DNA of 64,000 bases from Exiguobacterium qingdaonense. Lineage in GTDB: Bacteria; Bacillota; Bacilli; Exiguobacteriales; Exiguobacteriaceae. Position numbers and translations under genes: made by a program. The notes below the pieces were generated by a model. It did no database searches. It was not told the origin of the DNA and saw only the letters and a list, made by a program, of their open reading frames with translations. The DNA is taken from assembly GCF_018617855.1 (NCBI RefSeq), contig NZ_JACSKY010000003.1, forward strand, positions 186,001-250,000. The letters run 5' to 3'. Shown here in pieces: positions 35,733 through 48,845 of this stretch (its first letter is position 1; the number at the start of each line of letters is the position of its first letter).

Positions 35733-36509
35733 TTAACTAAACAAATACGATACAACCATCGGGAAGCGTTCACGCCAGGCGAGTTCGTTATGAAGCCCAT
35801 CCTCGATGATTTCGAAACGGGTCTGTTCGACCTTCTCTTTCAACAGTTCATACACGCGTTCGCTTGACTCGATATACAGCTCGCTCGTCGGACCGGTTTT
35901 CGTCGGTTCTTCCACTTCCTTCGTGCCGACATCCAAGTATAATCGTTCGATCCCGTTTAAGTCGTTCGCTTGAATGAATCGCTCGAGTTCTGTTTGGTTG
36001 AACCAAAATGCAGAAGAGAGCGCGGCCACTCGTTTGAATACGGTTGGGTAAACGCAGGCCGCATAAGTTGAGATAAGTCCCCCCATCGAACTGCCCATCA
36101 TTGCCGTTTCATCCGGAATAGTCCGATAATCGGCATCGATTTGTGGCTTTAATTCTTGAGCGATGTATTCAATATAAGCCGAACCTTCACCACCGAGAGA
36201 CAGATCGCGTCCGAGCCAGCTCTCTCCGATATACGGGTTCTCCCACGGTCCATATTCATCCAAACGCTTGTATTCAGGAGCACAGTCAATCGCCACGACA
36301 ATCAAATCACGCTTCGAGGCATCTAAGTATTCACCGACGCGCCAACTCATCTTGTAGCTCGCGTCCTCGTCGTCGAAGCAATTTTGACCATCATGCATGT
36401 AGAGGACTGGATAGCGCTTCCCTGACGTCTCATAGTCTGCAGGTGTGTAAATTCGGATCGTCCTATTGCGTTCGAACGGTGTAATCGTAATATCTTTTGT
36501 CTCAATCAT
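35733..36509 (-). CDS. Fes/EstD-like esterase (alpha/beta hydrolase)
   Basis: 258 residues, no signal peptide. RTIRIYTPADYETSGKRYPVLYMHDGQN is the typical start of the enterochelin-esterase/esterase-D-like family (PF00756). Nucleophile Ser in GSSMGGLIS (residues about 138-142), Asp and His of the triad in the C-terminal third (DVGTKE and DGLHNELAW). Likely acts on a small ester or thioester; cytoplasmic. Start ATG with GAGGAGG upstream. Unlinked to the neighbouring clusters. Confidence 0.88.
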   Translation of the reverse strand: MIETKDITITPFERNRTIRIYTPADYETSGKRYPVLYMHDGQNCFDDEDASYKMSWRVGEYLDASKRDLIVVAIDCAPEYKRLDEYGPWENPYIGESWLGRDLSLGGEGSAYIEYIAQELKPQIDADYRTIPDETAMMGSSMGGLISTYAACVYPTVFKRVAALSSAFWFNQTELERFIQANDLNGIERLYLDVGTKEVEEPTKTGPTSELYIESSERVYELLKEKVEQTRFEIIEDGLHNELAWRERFPMVVSYLFS

Positions 36510-36641
36510 AAGTATCCTCCTCACAGTCGAATTCTTCTTAATCATACCCGACTTTTCACCAGATTATAGCGATACCCAAAAAAACGAGCGTGTGGTACGA
36601 TGGGGGTGTTGATTTTTAGACATTTAGAGGGGGTCTTCCAC

Positions 36642-37895
36642 ATGGTAAACACGACGAAGTTGAAAGTGCAGGATGCGGAATTGTTTGAGGCGATGCAGCA
36701 CGAGCTCGGTCGTCAGCGCGACAATATCGAGCTTATCGCGTCAGAGAACTTTGTTTCAGAGGCGGTCATGGAAACGCAAGGTGGCGTGTTGACGAACAAG
36801 TACGCTGAAGGATATCCGGGACGCCGTTACTACGGTGGCTGTGAATTTGTCGACGTCGCTGAAAACTTGGCGCGCGATCGTGCGAAAGCGTTGTTCGGTG
36901 CAGAACATGCGAACGTACAACCGCACTCAGGTGCCCAGGCGAACATGGCGGTGTACTTCACGGTGCTCGAGGCAGGAGATACGGTACTCGGGATGAACCT
37001 ATCTCATGGTGGTCACTTGACACACGGTAGTCCGGTCAACTTCTCGGGTGTGCAATATAATTTCGTCGAATACGGTGTGGACAAAGAGACAGAACGCATC
37101 GATTATGACGTCATCGCAGCGCTCGCAAAAGAGCATAAACCGAAAATGATTGTCGCAGGGGCTTCAGCATATCCGCGTACAATCGATTTTGCGAAGTTCC
37201 GTGAAATCGCGGATAGTGTCGATGCGTACCTCATGGTCGATATGGCGCACATTGCCGGACTCGTGGCAGCAGGTCTGCATCCGAATCCTGTCGAGCATGC
37301 GCATTTCGTCACGACAACGACGCACAAGACGCTTCGTGGACCACGTGGTGGGATGATTCTTTGTAAAGAAGAGTTCGCCAAAGCAATCGACAAGTCAATC
37401 TTCCCAGGTATTCAAGGTGGACCGCTCATGCACGTCATCGCAGCGAAGGCGGTCGCATTTGGCGAGGCGCTCCAACCTGAATTCAAGGACTATCAGCGTC
37501 AAGTCATCGCCAATGCGCAAGCACTTGCGGCAGGTCTTGAAGAAGAGGGGCTCCGAATCGTCTCGGGCGGAACGGACAACCACCTTTTGCTCGTCGATCT
37601 TCAAGGCATCGACATCACAGGAAAAACGGCCGAGCATGCACTTGATGAAGCAGGAATCACGGTCAATAAAAATACGATTCCGTTCGACCCGGCTTCACCG
37701 TTCGTCACAAGCGGGATTCGTCTTGGGACGGCTGCGATGACGACGCGAGGGTTCAAAGAAACGGATATGAAAGAAGTGGCACGTCTCATCGGTCGTGTGC
37801 TCAAACATCATGAAGACGAGGCGGTACTCGCAGAGGCACTTCAAGACGTACGAACGTTAACTGCGAAATTCCCGCTTTACCCTGAACGAGGCTGA
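36642..37895 (+). CDS. glyA: Serine hydroxymethyltransferase
   Basis: 417 residues. PLP enzyme that makes glycine and 5,10-methylene-THF from serine and THF, the main one-carbon source. [25 protein letters not shown], the PLP Lys229 in [14 protein letters not shown] and [13 protein letters not shown] are present. Ribosome site AGAGGGGG. No PurR box or purine riboswitch is recognisable in the short upstream region. The next gene starts four bases after the stop. Confidence 0.98.
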   Translation: MVNTTKLKVQDAELFEAMQHELGRQRDNIELIASENFVSEAVMETQGGVLTNKYAEGYPGRRYYGGCEFVDVAENLARDRAKALFGAEHANVQPHSGAQANMAVYFTVLEAGDTVLGMNLSHGGHLTHGSPVNFSGVQYNFVEYGVDKETERIDYDVIAALAKEHKPKMIVAGASAYPRTIDFAKFREIADSVDAYLMVDMAHIAGLVAAGLHPNPVEHAHFVTTTTHKTLRGPRGGMILCKEEFAKAIDKSIFPGIQGGPLMHVIAAKAVAFGEALQPEFKDYQRQVIANAQALAAGLEEEGLRIVSGGTDNHLLLVDLQGIDITGKTAEHALDEAGITVNKNTIPFDPASPFVTSGIRLGTAAMTTRGFKETDMKEVARLIGRVLKHHEDEAVLAEALQDVRTLTAKFPLYPERG

Positions 37896-37899
37896 GTCG

Positions 37900-38847
37900 A
37901 TGGATATCCGGACACTAGCAGAACGAGAGCTATCTGAACTTCCATTGATTGATATGACGGAATGGTTGGCTCGTAAAGGGGAACACGACCCGTCTTTCCG
38001 TCTTGTCGCCAGTGAGTTCGAGGTCATCACGACGCTACTTGATCATGGCTATTACGAAGAAGCGAGCGAGCGCATCGTGCCGCTCCTCGGGATGAAAGTG
38101 CCTGCTGCTTTCCATCGATTGGGTCTTGCGCTAGAAGTGAAGGCGAACGGTAAAAAAGCGGCCAAGCGCCGCTTTCGTTCGTTCTCATCGGTCGTCATCC
38201 AACATGCAGATTTAGCTGAATGGAGACGTGCGTTCAAGTTTGATAAAAAATGGTTAGGGCTACCACTCGTCGTCGGGCTCGCTGCCACTGCACTCATGTT
38301 TTGGCCAGATGCTGAACCGCCGATTGCTCCACTGAATGAGGCAGACCAAGTCGTCGTTGAGACGGTGACCGAGGAAGAGGCGCTAGCGGAGCGCCTTGAA
38401 GAACTCGAGGCAGAAGTCGCTCGTCTAGAAGAAGAAAATGAGAAACTTCAAGATTCGGATGAACAGAAACCCGAGGAATCGACTGAAGAAGCGCCGGGCA
38501 CATCAACGGATGTCGTACCGCTCACCGAGGTCGAAGCGCTCGTTCAAGACAAACAGTACGAAGAGGCCGATCGCCTTCTTAAAGGAGAAGCAAAAGCTGG
38601 GCAGGAACAAGCGGTTGGGTTTTATCGTCTTCTTGTCGACAATAAGTTAGGAAAAGCGGAAATCTCTGATTACGCGAACTATATCGAATCTTATCCCGAA
38701 TCCGGTTACAAGGCAGATGTCCTTTGGATGAAAGGGATTGCCGAGAAAAAAGCGAATGACCCGACCTATCGTGAGACGTTGACGACCGTGTCACAAATGG
38801 AAGGGACGTATTGGGCACCGATTGCGAAGTCTGTGCTCGAGGAATAA
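37900..38847 (+). CDS. Single-pass membrane protein with coiled coil and TPR-like domain
   Basis: 315 residues, not recognised. A cytoplasmic N-terminal region (1-115) has helical repeats of the form YYEEASERIVPLL. One membrane helix lies at about 118-135 (WLGLPLVVGLAATALMFW). Outside it come a Glu-rich coiled coil (about 150-185), an acidic low-complexity linker and a C-terminal TPR-like region (about 200-315: QYEEADRLLKGEAKAGQEQAVGFYRLL). No signal peptide. The gene follows glyA by four bases, so it is co-transcribed with it, but a functional link is not evident. Confidence 0.72.
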   Translation: MDIRTLAERELSELPLIDMTEWLARKGEHDPSFRLVASEFEVITTLLDHGYYEEASERIVPLLGMKVPAAFHRLGLALEVKANGKKAAKRRFRSFSSVVIQHADLAEWRRAFKFDKKWLGLPLVVGLAATALMFWPDAEPPIAPLNEADQVVVETVTEEEALAERLEELEAEVARLEEENEKLQDSDEQKPEESTEEAPGTSTDVVPLTEVEALVQDKQYEEADRLLKGEAKAGQEQAVGFYRLLVDNKLGKAEISDYANYIESYPESGYKADVLWMKGIAEKKANDPTYRETLTTVSQMEGTYWAPIAKSVLEE

Positions 38848-38875
38848 GGTGCTGCGTGAGCAGCGCCTTTTTTTT
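38846..38875 (+). terminator. Terminator of the glyA operon
   Basis: AAGGTGCTGC / GCAGCGCCTT with loop GTGA (one G-U pair), then eight T. Confidence 0.92.
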
Positions 38876-38973
38876 GGTCATCGCCCGGCGATGACGGGTC
38901 CACTTGAGTGAAGAAACGTAATATTCCTGAAATCATCACAAAAATAGGTTATATGTTATGATGTACAAGAAAA

Positions 38974-38996
38974 AATTAGGTGCTTTCCACCTAATT
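38974..38996. promoter_or_regulatory. Inverted repeat in the leader of the lipoprotein gene
   Basis: AATTAGGTG and CACCTAATT form a perfect 9-bp repeat around CTTTC, 20 bases before the start codon and just downstream of a TATGAT element (38956-38961). No T-tract follows. An operator or a leader hairpin near the ribosome site are both possible. Confidence 0.5.
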
Positions 38997-39016
38997 GGGA
39001 ATGAGGAGGGACATCA

Positions 39017-40231
39017 ATGCGTACGTATTGGGGGATCTTACTCAGTTGTGTCTTGTTGAGTGGATGTGGTGCCGAGACGTTGAACGCGATTGAATTACGT
39101 CCTTTGTCTTCCTATCGAGTCGAGCAAGATCCTGAGGTCATGTTAACGGAGAAAACGAAGCAACAACTACTTACATACTGCGAACGGCGTTCAGTCGACA
39201 TTTTGCCAGAACGGAGAGCGAAGGTGGCGGAAGTGACGTTCCATCATCCGCTCTACGAAGTACTCGGTTCTAAAAAGGTGAAGTATTTTTCGGCGGGGGA
39301 TGAACGTTACATCACCTGTGTGAACAGCAATCAACTGCTAGAGCGGACCTTTGCCGTGAAGCCGATTCAAGAATTCGAAGCGCTTGACAAAAACCGCTTC
39401 GAAGAGGCAGAAGTTGTCTCGACAATGGAGTTCGAGCGCGTCGACGACCTTGAACAGATTGCCGATGCGTTCAACTTGAATGATACGCATGAGGAAGTGA
39501 TGTCCGATTCGGCTTTCCGATATACGACACCGGATACGGGGGCAATGTATGTGACATTTGAAACGATTCGAAGCGGACGTACGCTTGATCCGATTATCGA
39601 ACCGAAATTGTTTCCTTTTGAAAGTGGGAGGAATGAGGGGTATGTCTTTTTGACGAAACGAGCCGATAATCGTCTCGCCCTTCGGATCGGAGGGGAACCG
39701 TCACTGAAGCAACTTGTCCTTCCGAGCATGTATGAAGCTTCTTATATGAGAGTCGATACAAAAGAAGAACAGCTCTCACTAAAGGGAGACCACCGCGAAC
39801 TCATGAAACGGATTATCTTATCAGACCGACCGATCGAAGGGGAAGTGGCCGAGCAGACGTCCTTGTCGTTATCGAAAACGTATGGGACCGTCCTTGAGAT
39901 TTGGGGTCACGTCCGTCGTCCCGTCTTAAATAAAATGTCGGCGCGACCGTCTGGAATTGAGACGCGGTTAGCCGTTTTTGAATCGGACCAAGGTACTACC
40001 TGGTTGGATGGACCAAAAACTCAGGAATTGTTTGATGCCTTGTCTCACATTCAACTGCGAGAAAAACCGACTGCAGCCGTTCATGCGGGCGAGTTGCATC
40101 TATATGAAGAATTGACTGAACAATCGTTCGATGTATGGACTACGAAAACGGAAATGTATGTAGTTGATCAAAAAACTTCTCAACCGTATGTACTCCCGGA
40201 AAATGACTATTTTCAAGCCCGTCAACCGTAA
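39017..40231 (+). CDS. Lipoprotein of unknown function
   Basis: 404 residues. Short signal peptide with lipobox LLSGC (Cys17), so it should be lipid-anchored on the outer face of the membrane. The mature part is mixed alpha/beta with two Cys (TYCERR and YITCVNS) that could form a disulfide. No family motif is recognised. Ribosome site GAGGAGGG. Between glyA operon and upp; transcription separate from both, judged by the terminator before it. Confidence 0.72.
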   Translation: MRTYWGILLSCVLLSGCGAETLNAIELRPLSSYRVEQDPEVMLTEKTKQQLLTYCERRSVDILPERRAKVAEVTFHHPLYEVLGSKKVKYFSAGDERYITCVNSNQLLERTFAVKPIQEFEALDKNRFEEAEVVSTMEFERVDDLEQIADAFNLNDTHEEVMSDSAFRYTTPDTGAMYVTFETIRSGRTLDPIIEPKLFPFESGRNEGYVFLTKRADNRLALRIGGEPSLKQLVLPSMYEASYMRVDTKEEQLSLKGDHRELMKRIILSDRPIEGEVAEQTSLSLSKTYGTVLEIWGHVRRPVLNKMSARPSGIETRLAVFESDQGTTWLDGPKTQELFDALSHIQLREKPTAAVHAGELHLYEELTEQSFDVWTTKTEMYVVDQKTSQPYVLPENDYFQARQP

Positions 40232-40327
40232 TGGCGTCTGACCTTTGAAAAAAAGAAGTTGGCTCTACCCATCTCAACAGAGTTAGGGTACAATGCTCGA
40301 GAGAGAATGAGAGAGGAGTGAAGCAAG

Positions 40328-40957
40328 ATGGGAAAAGTACATGTTTATGACCATCCTTTGATTCAGCACAAAATGACGATTATGCGTAAAGTAGAGACAG
40401 GGACGAAGCAGTTCCGTGAACTCGTCGATGAAGTTTCTTCGCTTATGGCATACGAAATCACGCGCAGCCTACCATTGACAGACGTAGAGATTGAGACGCC
40501 GGTCTCTGTCTCGACCCAAAAGATGATTGCCGGCAAAAAGCTTGGAATCGTCCCGATTTTACGGGCAGGACTTGGAATGGTAGATGGATTCCTCAAAATG
40601 ATGCCAAACGTGAAAGTCGGTCATATCGGTCTCTATCGTGATCCAGAAACGCTTGAGCCGCATGAGTATTACTTAAAGCTTCCGACAGACGTCACAGAAC
40701 GCGATTTTATCGTTGTCGATCCGATGCTCGCGACGGGCGGGTCGGCTGCCGATGCAATTGCTGCTTTGAAAAAGCATGGTGCGAAGTCAATTAAATTGGC
40801 ATGCCTTTGCGCGGCACCTGAAGGCGTAGAACGTGTACAAGCAGAACATCCGGATGTAGAGATTTATCTCGCTGCACTCGATGAGAAATTAAATAGTCAC
40901 GGTTATATCGTTCCTGGACTTGGGGACGCAGGCGACCGTTTATTTGGAACGAAATGA
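40328..40957 (+). CDS. upp: Uracil phosphoribosyltransferase
   Basis: 209 residues. Converts uracil and PRPP to [36 protein letters not shown] and the PRPP site [16 protein letters not shown] are the family motifs; the C-terminal uracil-binding segment [17 protein letters not shown] is intact. A TACAAT is at 40289-40294. No PyrR-type anti-antiterminator was seen in the short leader. Followed by a strong terminator, then the ATP synthase leader. Confidence 0.98.
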   Translation: MGKVHVYDHPLIQHKMTIMRKVETGTKQFRELVDEVSSLMAYEITRSLPLTDVEIETPVSVSTQKMIAGKKLGIVPILRAGLGMVDGFLKMMPNVKVGHIGLYRDPETLEPHEYYLKLPTDVTERDFIVVDPMLATGGSAADAIAALKKHGAKSIKLACLCAAPEGVERVQAEHPDVEIYLAALDEKLNSHGYIVPGLGDAGDRLFGTK

Positions 40958-40964
40958 TGGTGAG

Positions 40965-40997
40965 ACGAGAAACGCATATGCGATTCTCGTTTTTTTA
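40965..40997 (+). terminator. upp terminator
   Basis: ACGAGAA-A-CGCA / TGCG-A-TTCTCGT with a TA loop (one A-A mismatch) and seven T. Confidence 0.9.
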
Positions 40998-41228
40998 TTG
41001 TGTATGAATCGAATCCGTTTTTGTCACACAATAGACACAAAATTAGAGAGACATGATACGGATTCAAGTGATTTTTTCCGTGTTACTACATATTTAATAG
41101 GAGTTAGACATTTTAAGGTGCCAGAAAGATGGATTATACATTCATATATCAATATGAGATTCCTCACAAAAAAATGGGCGAAATCACTCGACATTGTAAA
41201 AACATCCTCGGTATACTGAGACAGGATG

Positions 41229-41244
41229 TTGAAAACGATTTCAA
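41229..41244. promoter_or_regulatory. cre site upstream of the atp operon
   Basis: TTGAAAACGATTTCAA is a near-palindrome that matches WTGNAANCGNWNNCW at all specified bases. It is about 200 bases upstream of the likely promoter and 350 bases before atpZ. Confidence 0.65.
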
Positions 41245-41270
41245 AATCTGTTTCGTAACTCTTTGTGAAC

Positions 41271-41282
41271 GTAAACGCTTAC
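41271..41282. promoter_or_regulatory. Second cre-like site upstream of the atp operon
   Basis: GTAAACGCTTAC keeps the central palindrome of cre but lacks the outer T and A/T. It lies 42 bases after the first site, about four helical turns, so the two could bind together. Confidence 0.4.
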
Positions 41283-41443
41283 GGATTGAATTTTCCAAAA
41301 CGTGGGGGTATAACTGAACTATTCTTCATCTGATTCCTTTTGTGAAATGTTATAAAGTCAACATTTTTATTTCAACGTTTCTTCACACTTACTTCGAAAA
41401 GTGCAGTAAACAATTAGTTTATAAAGTGGGTAAAACTATTGAT

Positions 41444-41471
41444 ATGACTTGATTTAAAGCGCTTTTATAAT
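41444..41471 (+). promoter_or_regulatory. Probable atp promoter with palindromic spacer
   Basis: ATGACT (41444-41449), 16-base spacer, TATAAT (41466-41471). The spacer ends in AAAGCGCTTT (41456-41465), a perfect 10-bp palindrome touching the -10, which could be a binding site for a repressor or activator. Confidence 0.55.
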
Positions 41472-41595
41472 TGTGAAATTCATTGACTTCTTATGCCATT
41501 TCCATTACTCTGAACTTGTGTGACTTTTGATGGTCATGCGAGTGTGAATTACTGAAGAATAGAGAAACGCATTGATGTATGAGAGGGGGACAAGG

Positions 41596-41823
41596 ATGGC
41601 GAAAAAAGACAATCGTTACCTATCCTACGCCTCACTCGCTTCACAAATCTCCACTGCACTCGCTGGACCGATCATCATCGGTTATTTCGTCGGCCAATAC
41701 GGCGAAAGACGTGAATTTTGGGGCACGTTTGGTTGGAATGTGTCGATTATCCTTGGACTTGTATTTGGGATAACGGCGCTAGTTCTCACCCTTCGGAGTT
41801 TATTGACAGGAGAGGACGAATGA
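41596..41823 (+). CDS. atpZ: AtpZ, small membrane protein of the ATP synthase operon
   Basis: 75 residues, two membrane helices (about 18-36 and 46-66) in a hairpin; AtpI/AtpZ family pattern with ASQISTALAGPIIIGYFVGQYGER and a second helix NVSIILGLVFGITALVL. AtpZ-type proteins help assembly of the c-ring or Mg2+ supply. ATG chosen with GGGGGACAAGG before it; it ends overlapping atpI by four bases (ATGA). First gene of the operon. Confidence 0.88.
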   Translation: MAKKDNRYLSYASLASQISTALAGPIIIGYFVGQYGERREFWGTFGWNVSIILGLVFGITALVLTLRSLLTGEDE

Positions 41824-42227
41824 ATACGATTCAAGCAGACAGAAAAGCACAAAAAGAGTTGATGAAGCGTTACACAAAATGGTTTACCGTTTGGTTTGCG
41901 ATTTTGCTAGCAGGTGCCTTCATCGTCCCGGTGTATAAAGCCGTATTTCTCGGGTTGTTCATCGGTGGGGTCGGAAGTCTCATCATCCTACATATGCAAA
42001 ATCGAAGCGTCATTCGCATGTATGACGTCATCGAGCATGGACGACGACCAAAGTCGCACGGAACCGTTTCAAGAATGGCGGTTGGTGCGTTAGCAGTGAT
42101 AGTCGGTCTTTTCTATGAAGATCGAGTATCCGTCATCGCGGTGGTAACTGGTCTAATCGCCGGCCACATTATACAATTTGGCGAGTTTACACTTGCCCAG
42201 CTCAGCAGGAAAAGAGGTGAATATTAA
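41820..42227 (+). CDS. atpI: ATP synthase assembly protein AtpI
   Basis: 135 residues with four membrane helices (about 22-40, 44-62, 85-100, 104-122). Position between atpZ and atpB and topology identify AtpI, which assists c-ring assembly. Overlaps atpZ by four bases and the atpB start by one, so translation is coupled along the operon. Confidence 0.9.
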   Translation: MNTIQADRKAQKELMKRYTKWFTVWFAILLAGAFIVPVYKAVFLGLFIGGVGSLIILHMQNRSVIRMYDVIEHGRRPKSHGTVSRMAVGALAVIVGLFYEDRVSVIAVVTGLIAGHIIQFGEFTLAQLSRKRGEY

Positions 42228-42964
42228 TGGGTCATGAGTTTCCCACATATTCTCTGAACTTTGGGGACTATACGCTATACGGGAGCTGGACGAACGTCAT
42301 TACAGTGCTAGTTGCAGCGTTACTCGTCTTCACATTCGCCATCTGGGGAACAAGACGTTTGGCTATGAAGCCGACTGGCAAGCAAAACTTCATGGAATAT
42401 TTCGCGGAGTTTGTTCGTGGAATCATCGCAAGTGCGATGGACTGGAAGACAGGGGGACGCTTTATCGGATTTGGGATGACGTTGATTTTGTTCATTCTTT
42501 TCTCAAACTTGATGGGTCTACCGTTTAACGTCATTTCCGGACACTACCTGTGGTTCAACTCACCGACGGCCGATCCTTACGTAACATTGGCGTTGTCGAC
42601 ACTCGTCGTTGCAATGTCGCACTATTATGGGGTGAAGCTACACGGATTGAAACACTACTCGACGGATTTCGTGAAACCAGTCTGGTTCTTGCTTCCGATC
42701 AAGTTGATCGAGGAGTTTGCGAACACGTTGACGCTCGGTTTGCGTCTATACGGTAACATCTTTGCCGGTGAAATCATGATTACCATCATCTTGGGACTCG
42801 CGATTACAGCCGAAGGCGCGCTCAACCCGCTCGGTGCAATCTTTGCGGTTCTCCCAATGATTCTATGGCAAGGTTTCTCAATCTTTATCGGGGTTATCCA
42901 ATCCTACATTTTCCTGACGCTTGCAATGGTGTACATCGGACATAAAGCTTCGGCCGAACATTGA
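42227..42964 (+). CDS. atpB: ATP synthase F0 subunit a
   Basis: 245 residues with five to six membrane helices. Contains FNVISGHYLWFNSPTADP and the essential helix with the conserved Arg in LTLGLRLYGNIFAGE, which works against the c-subunit Glu in proton flow. Ends in the TLAMVYIGHKAS helix. ATG overlaps the atpI stop codon. Confidence 0.97.
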   Translation: MGHEFPTYSLNFGDYTLYGSWTNVITVLVAALLVFTFAIWGTRRLAMKPTGKQNFMEYFAEFVRGIIASAMDWKTGGRFIGFGMTLILFILFSNLMGLPFNVISGHYLWFNSPTADPYVTLALSTLVVAMSHYYGVKLHGLKHYSTDFVKPVWFLLPIKLIEEFANTLTLGLRLYGNIFAGEIMITIILGLAITAEGALNPLGAIFAVLPMILWQGFSIFIGVIQSYIFLTLAMVYIGHKASAEH

Positions 42965-43008
42965 TTCGGACATCTCGCCAAAGCGTTACAAACAAATTAT
43001 TTACTTAA

Positions 43009-43251
<243 letters not shown>

Positions 43252-43322
43252 TTTCGAGTTAACGAGAATAGCGTAAGAGGGAGCATGTCTCCCTCACTTA
43301 TTTAGTCAAGAGGAGGGTATGC

Positions 43323-43850
43323 ATGGATACGATGATGATTGCAGCTGGTGCTGGCGGCGAAGGCCTCCGCATTCTGGATATGATCTTTACAATTTTCACA
43401 TTCCTCGTACTCTTGGCCCTGTTGAAGAAATTTGCTTGGGGACCACTCCTTGGAATGATGAGACAGCGTGAAGAGTATGTAGCGAACGAAATTGAACTCG
43501 CTGAAAAGAGCCGCAAAGATGCGGAGAATTATGTTGTTGAACAACGTGACGCTCTCAGTGCGGCACGTACAGAATCAAAAGAAATGCTCGATGCAAGCCG
43601 TCGACAAGCAGAAGCAGAACAAGCACGCTTGGTGGAGCAGGCGCGTTTGGAAGCGGATCAAATTAAAAACGAGGCAGAGAAGGCGATTGAGCGTGAGCGC
43701 GACCTTGCGAAACAATCACTTCAAACCGAAGTCGTCACACAGGCGCTCTCGGCAGCACGCCACGTCCTTCAATCCGACCTTAAAGGTGATGAAGCGAAAC
43801 AACGTGCCCTCGTCACAGACTTCCTGTCTAAAGCGAAAGGTGCGAACTGA
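43323..43850 (+). CDS. atpF: ATP synthase F0 subunit b
   Basis: 175 residues. One N-terminal membrane helix (about 18-37: DMIFTIFTFLVLLALLKKF) followed by a long charged coiled coil that forms the peripheral stalk with delta. The 3' end overlaps atpH by one base. Start has AGGAGGG; an out-of-frame ATG four bases earlier is ignored. Confidence 0.96.
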   Translation: MDTMMIAAGAGGEGLRILDMIFTIFTFLVLLALLKKFAWGPLLGMMRQREEYVANEIELAEKSRKDAENYVVEQRDALSAARTESKEMLDASRRQAEAEQARLVEQARLEADQIKNEAEKAIERERDLAKQSLQTEVVTQALSAARHVLQSDLKGDEAKQRALVTDFLSKAKGAN

Positions 43851-44383
43851 TGAACGCATCATTAGCGAAACGCTACGCCAAAGCACTCTTCGACTTAGCG
43901 CGGGAACAAGGCACGCTCGACCAAGTCGAAGCGGAAGTGCGTCTGCTCGATGAAGTGCTCCACGCGACTCCTGAACTCATGGATCTCTTAACGAATCCGG
44001 CGGTCAGTGACAGCGAGCTTGCACAGCTTTTAAAAGACAGCTTTGGTGATATGACGGCGATTGTCGTGAACACACTTCTTGTCATGGTCGAAAATGACCG
44101 TGCGACGGAAGTTCGTGCATTGCCACGTTATGTCCGCGAATATATCAACGACTATCGCGGGATTGCAGAGGGTGTTGTCACAAGCGCCTACCCGTTATCG
44201 GCAACAGACTTGAAAGACGTCGAACTCGTCTTCGGTGAGAAGCTCGGGAAGACGCTCCAATTGCAGAACGTCGTCGATGAAGAAGTCATCGGTGGACTGC
44301 GTGTCCAAGTCGGATACACGACGTACGATGATACGATCGAAACGAAATTGACACGCCTCGAGCGTGAATTGTTGAATGCGTAA
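43850..44383 (+). CDS. atpH: ATP synthase F1 subunit delta
   Basis: 177 residues. SLAKRYAKALFDLAREQG at the N-terminus and the C-terminal VDEEVIGGLRVQVG...YDDTIETKLTRLEREL motif identify delta/OSCP, the joint between the alpha3beta3 head and the b stalk. Overlaps atpF. Confidence 0.96.
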   Translation: MNASLAKRYAKALFDLAREQGTLDQVEAEVRLLDEVLHATPELMDLLTNPAVSDSELAQLLKDSFGDMTAIVVNTLLVMVENDRATEVRALPRYVREYINDYRGIAEGVVTSAYPLSATDLKDVELVFGEKLGKTLQLQNVVDEEVIGGLRVQVGYTTYDDTIETKLTRLERELLNA

Positions 44384-45910
<1,527 letters not shown>

Positions 45911-45940
45911 TCCGGTGACGAGCGTCTATTAAGGTGGTGA

Positions 45941-46804
<864 letters not shown>

Positions 46805-46826
46805 GCGCACGCCCTCTAGATTGTAG

Positions 46827-48257
<1,431 letters not shown>

Positions 48258-48285
48258 GACCTACGCGGAAGGGGGAAACTAGACG

Positions 48286-48696
48286 ATGAATACTGTTCAC
48301 GTCAACGTCGTCACCCCGGATGGTGCAGCCTTTGAAGGGGACGCACGAATGGTCATCGCCAAATCGGTCACTGGTGAGCTCGGTATTTTACCGAAGCACA
48401 TCCCGATGGTGACACCGCTCGACGTCTCAGTCCTCAAACTGCGCCACGAAGATGGTGGACGCACGCTGATCGCAATCAGCGGCGGTTTCATGGAAGTTCG
48501 TCCCGACACGGTGACGATCTTAGCTGAAACAGCCGAAATGGCGGATAAGATCGATTATGACCGCGCTTCTGCGGCGAAAGTTCGGGCTGAGCGTCGTCTG
48601 CAAGACACGAAACTCTCAGAACTCGAATTCCGTCGTGCGGAACTCGCGCTCAAAAAAGCGATCAACCGCTTGAGCATTCGCGATATGAAAGAATAA
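48286..48696 (+). CDS. atpC: ATP synthase F1 subunit epsilon
   Basis: 136 residues. N-terminal beta sandwich ([13 protein letters not shown]... [16 protein letters not shown]) and C-terminal helical hairpin (residues about 88-136) that can inhibit ATP hydrolysis. Last gene of the operon, followed by a strong terminator. Confidence 0.97.
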   Translation: MNTVHVNVVTPDGAAFEGDARMVIAKSVTGELGILPKHIPMVTPLDVSVLKLRHEDGGRTLIAISGGFMEVRPDTVTILAETAEMADKIDYDRASAAKVRAERRLQDTKLSELEFRRAELALKKAINRLSIRDMKE

Positions 48697-48701
48697 ACAG
48701 G

Positions 48702-48731
48702 ACTCTCACACGAAAGTGTGGGAGTTTTTTT
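48702..48731 (+). terminator. Terminator of the atp operon
   Basis: ACTCTCACAC / GTGTGGGAGT around GAAA (one G-U), then seven T. Confidence 0.93.
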
Positions 48732-48845
48732 CTGATTTCTGGAAAAATGGGTCTTTAGTCATAACACTAAATCATAGGACTAGTAGAATCTATATGGAAA
48801 AAGACCGATAATATAAGTGGGAACTACCGTAAAGGAGACTAAAGA

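Larger units (their letters stand above)
40998..41595 (+). other. About 600-base leader region of the ATP synthase operon
   Basis: No convincing gene. A 62-codon open frame at 41129-41317 has no ribosome site. The region is A/T-rich and holds two cre-like sites (41229-41244, 41271-41282), a promoter whose spacer is a palindrome (41444-41471) and a second promoter-like pair TTGACT (41483-41488) and TACTCT (41506-41511, spacer 17). Confidence 0.6.

Noticed and set aside
36546-36641. Purine riboswitch or PurR box before glyA
   Set aside because: The region is under 100 bases with no inverted repeat or aptamer core; nothing recognised.
41129-41317. 62-codon frame in the atp leader
   Set aside because: No ribosome site, A/T-rich region, codon use unlike neighbouring genes; the cre site lies inside it.
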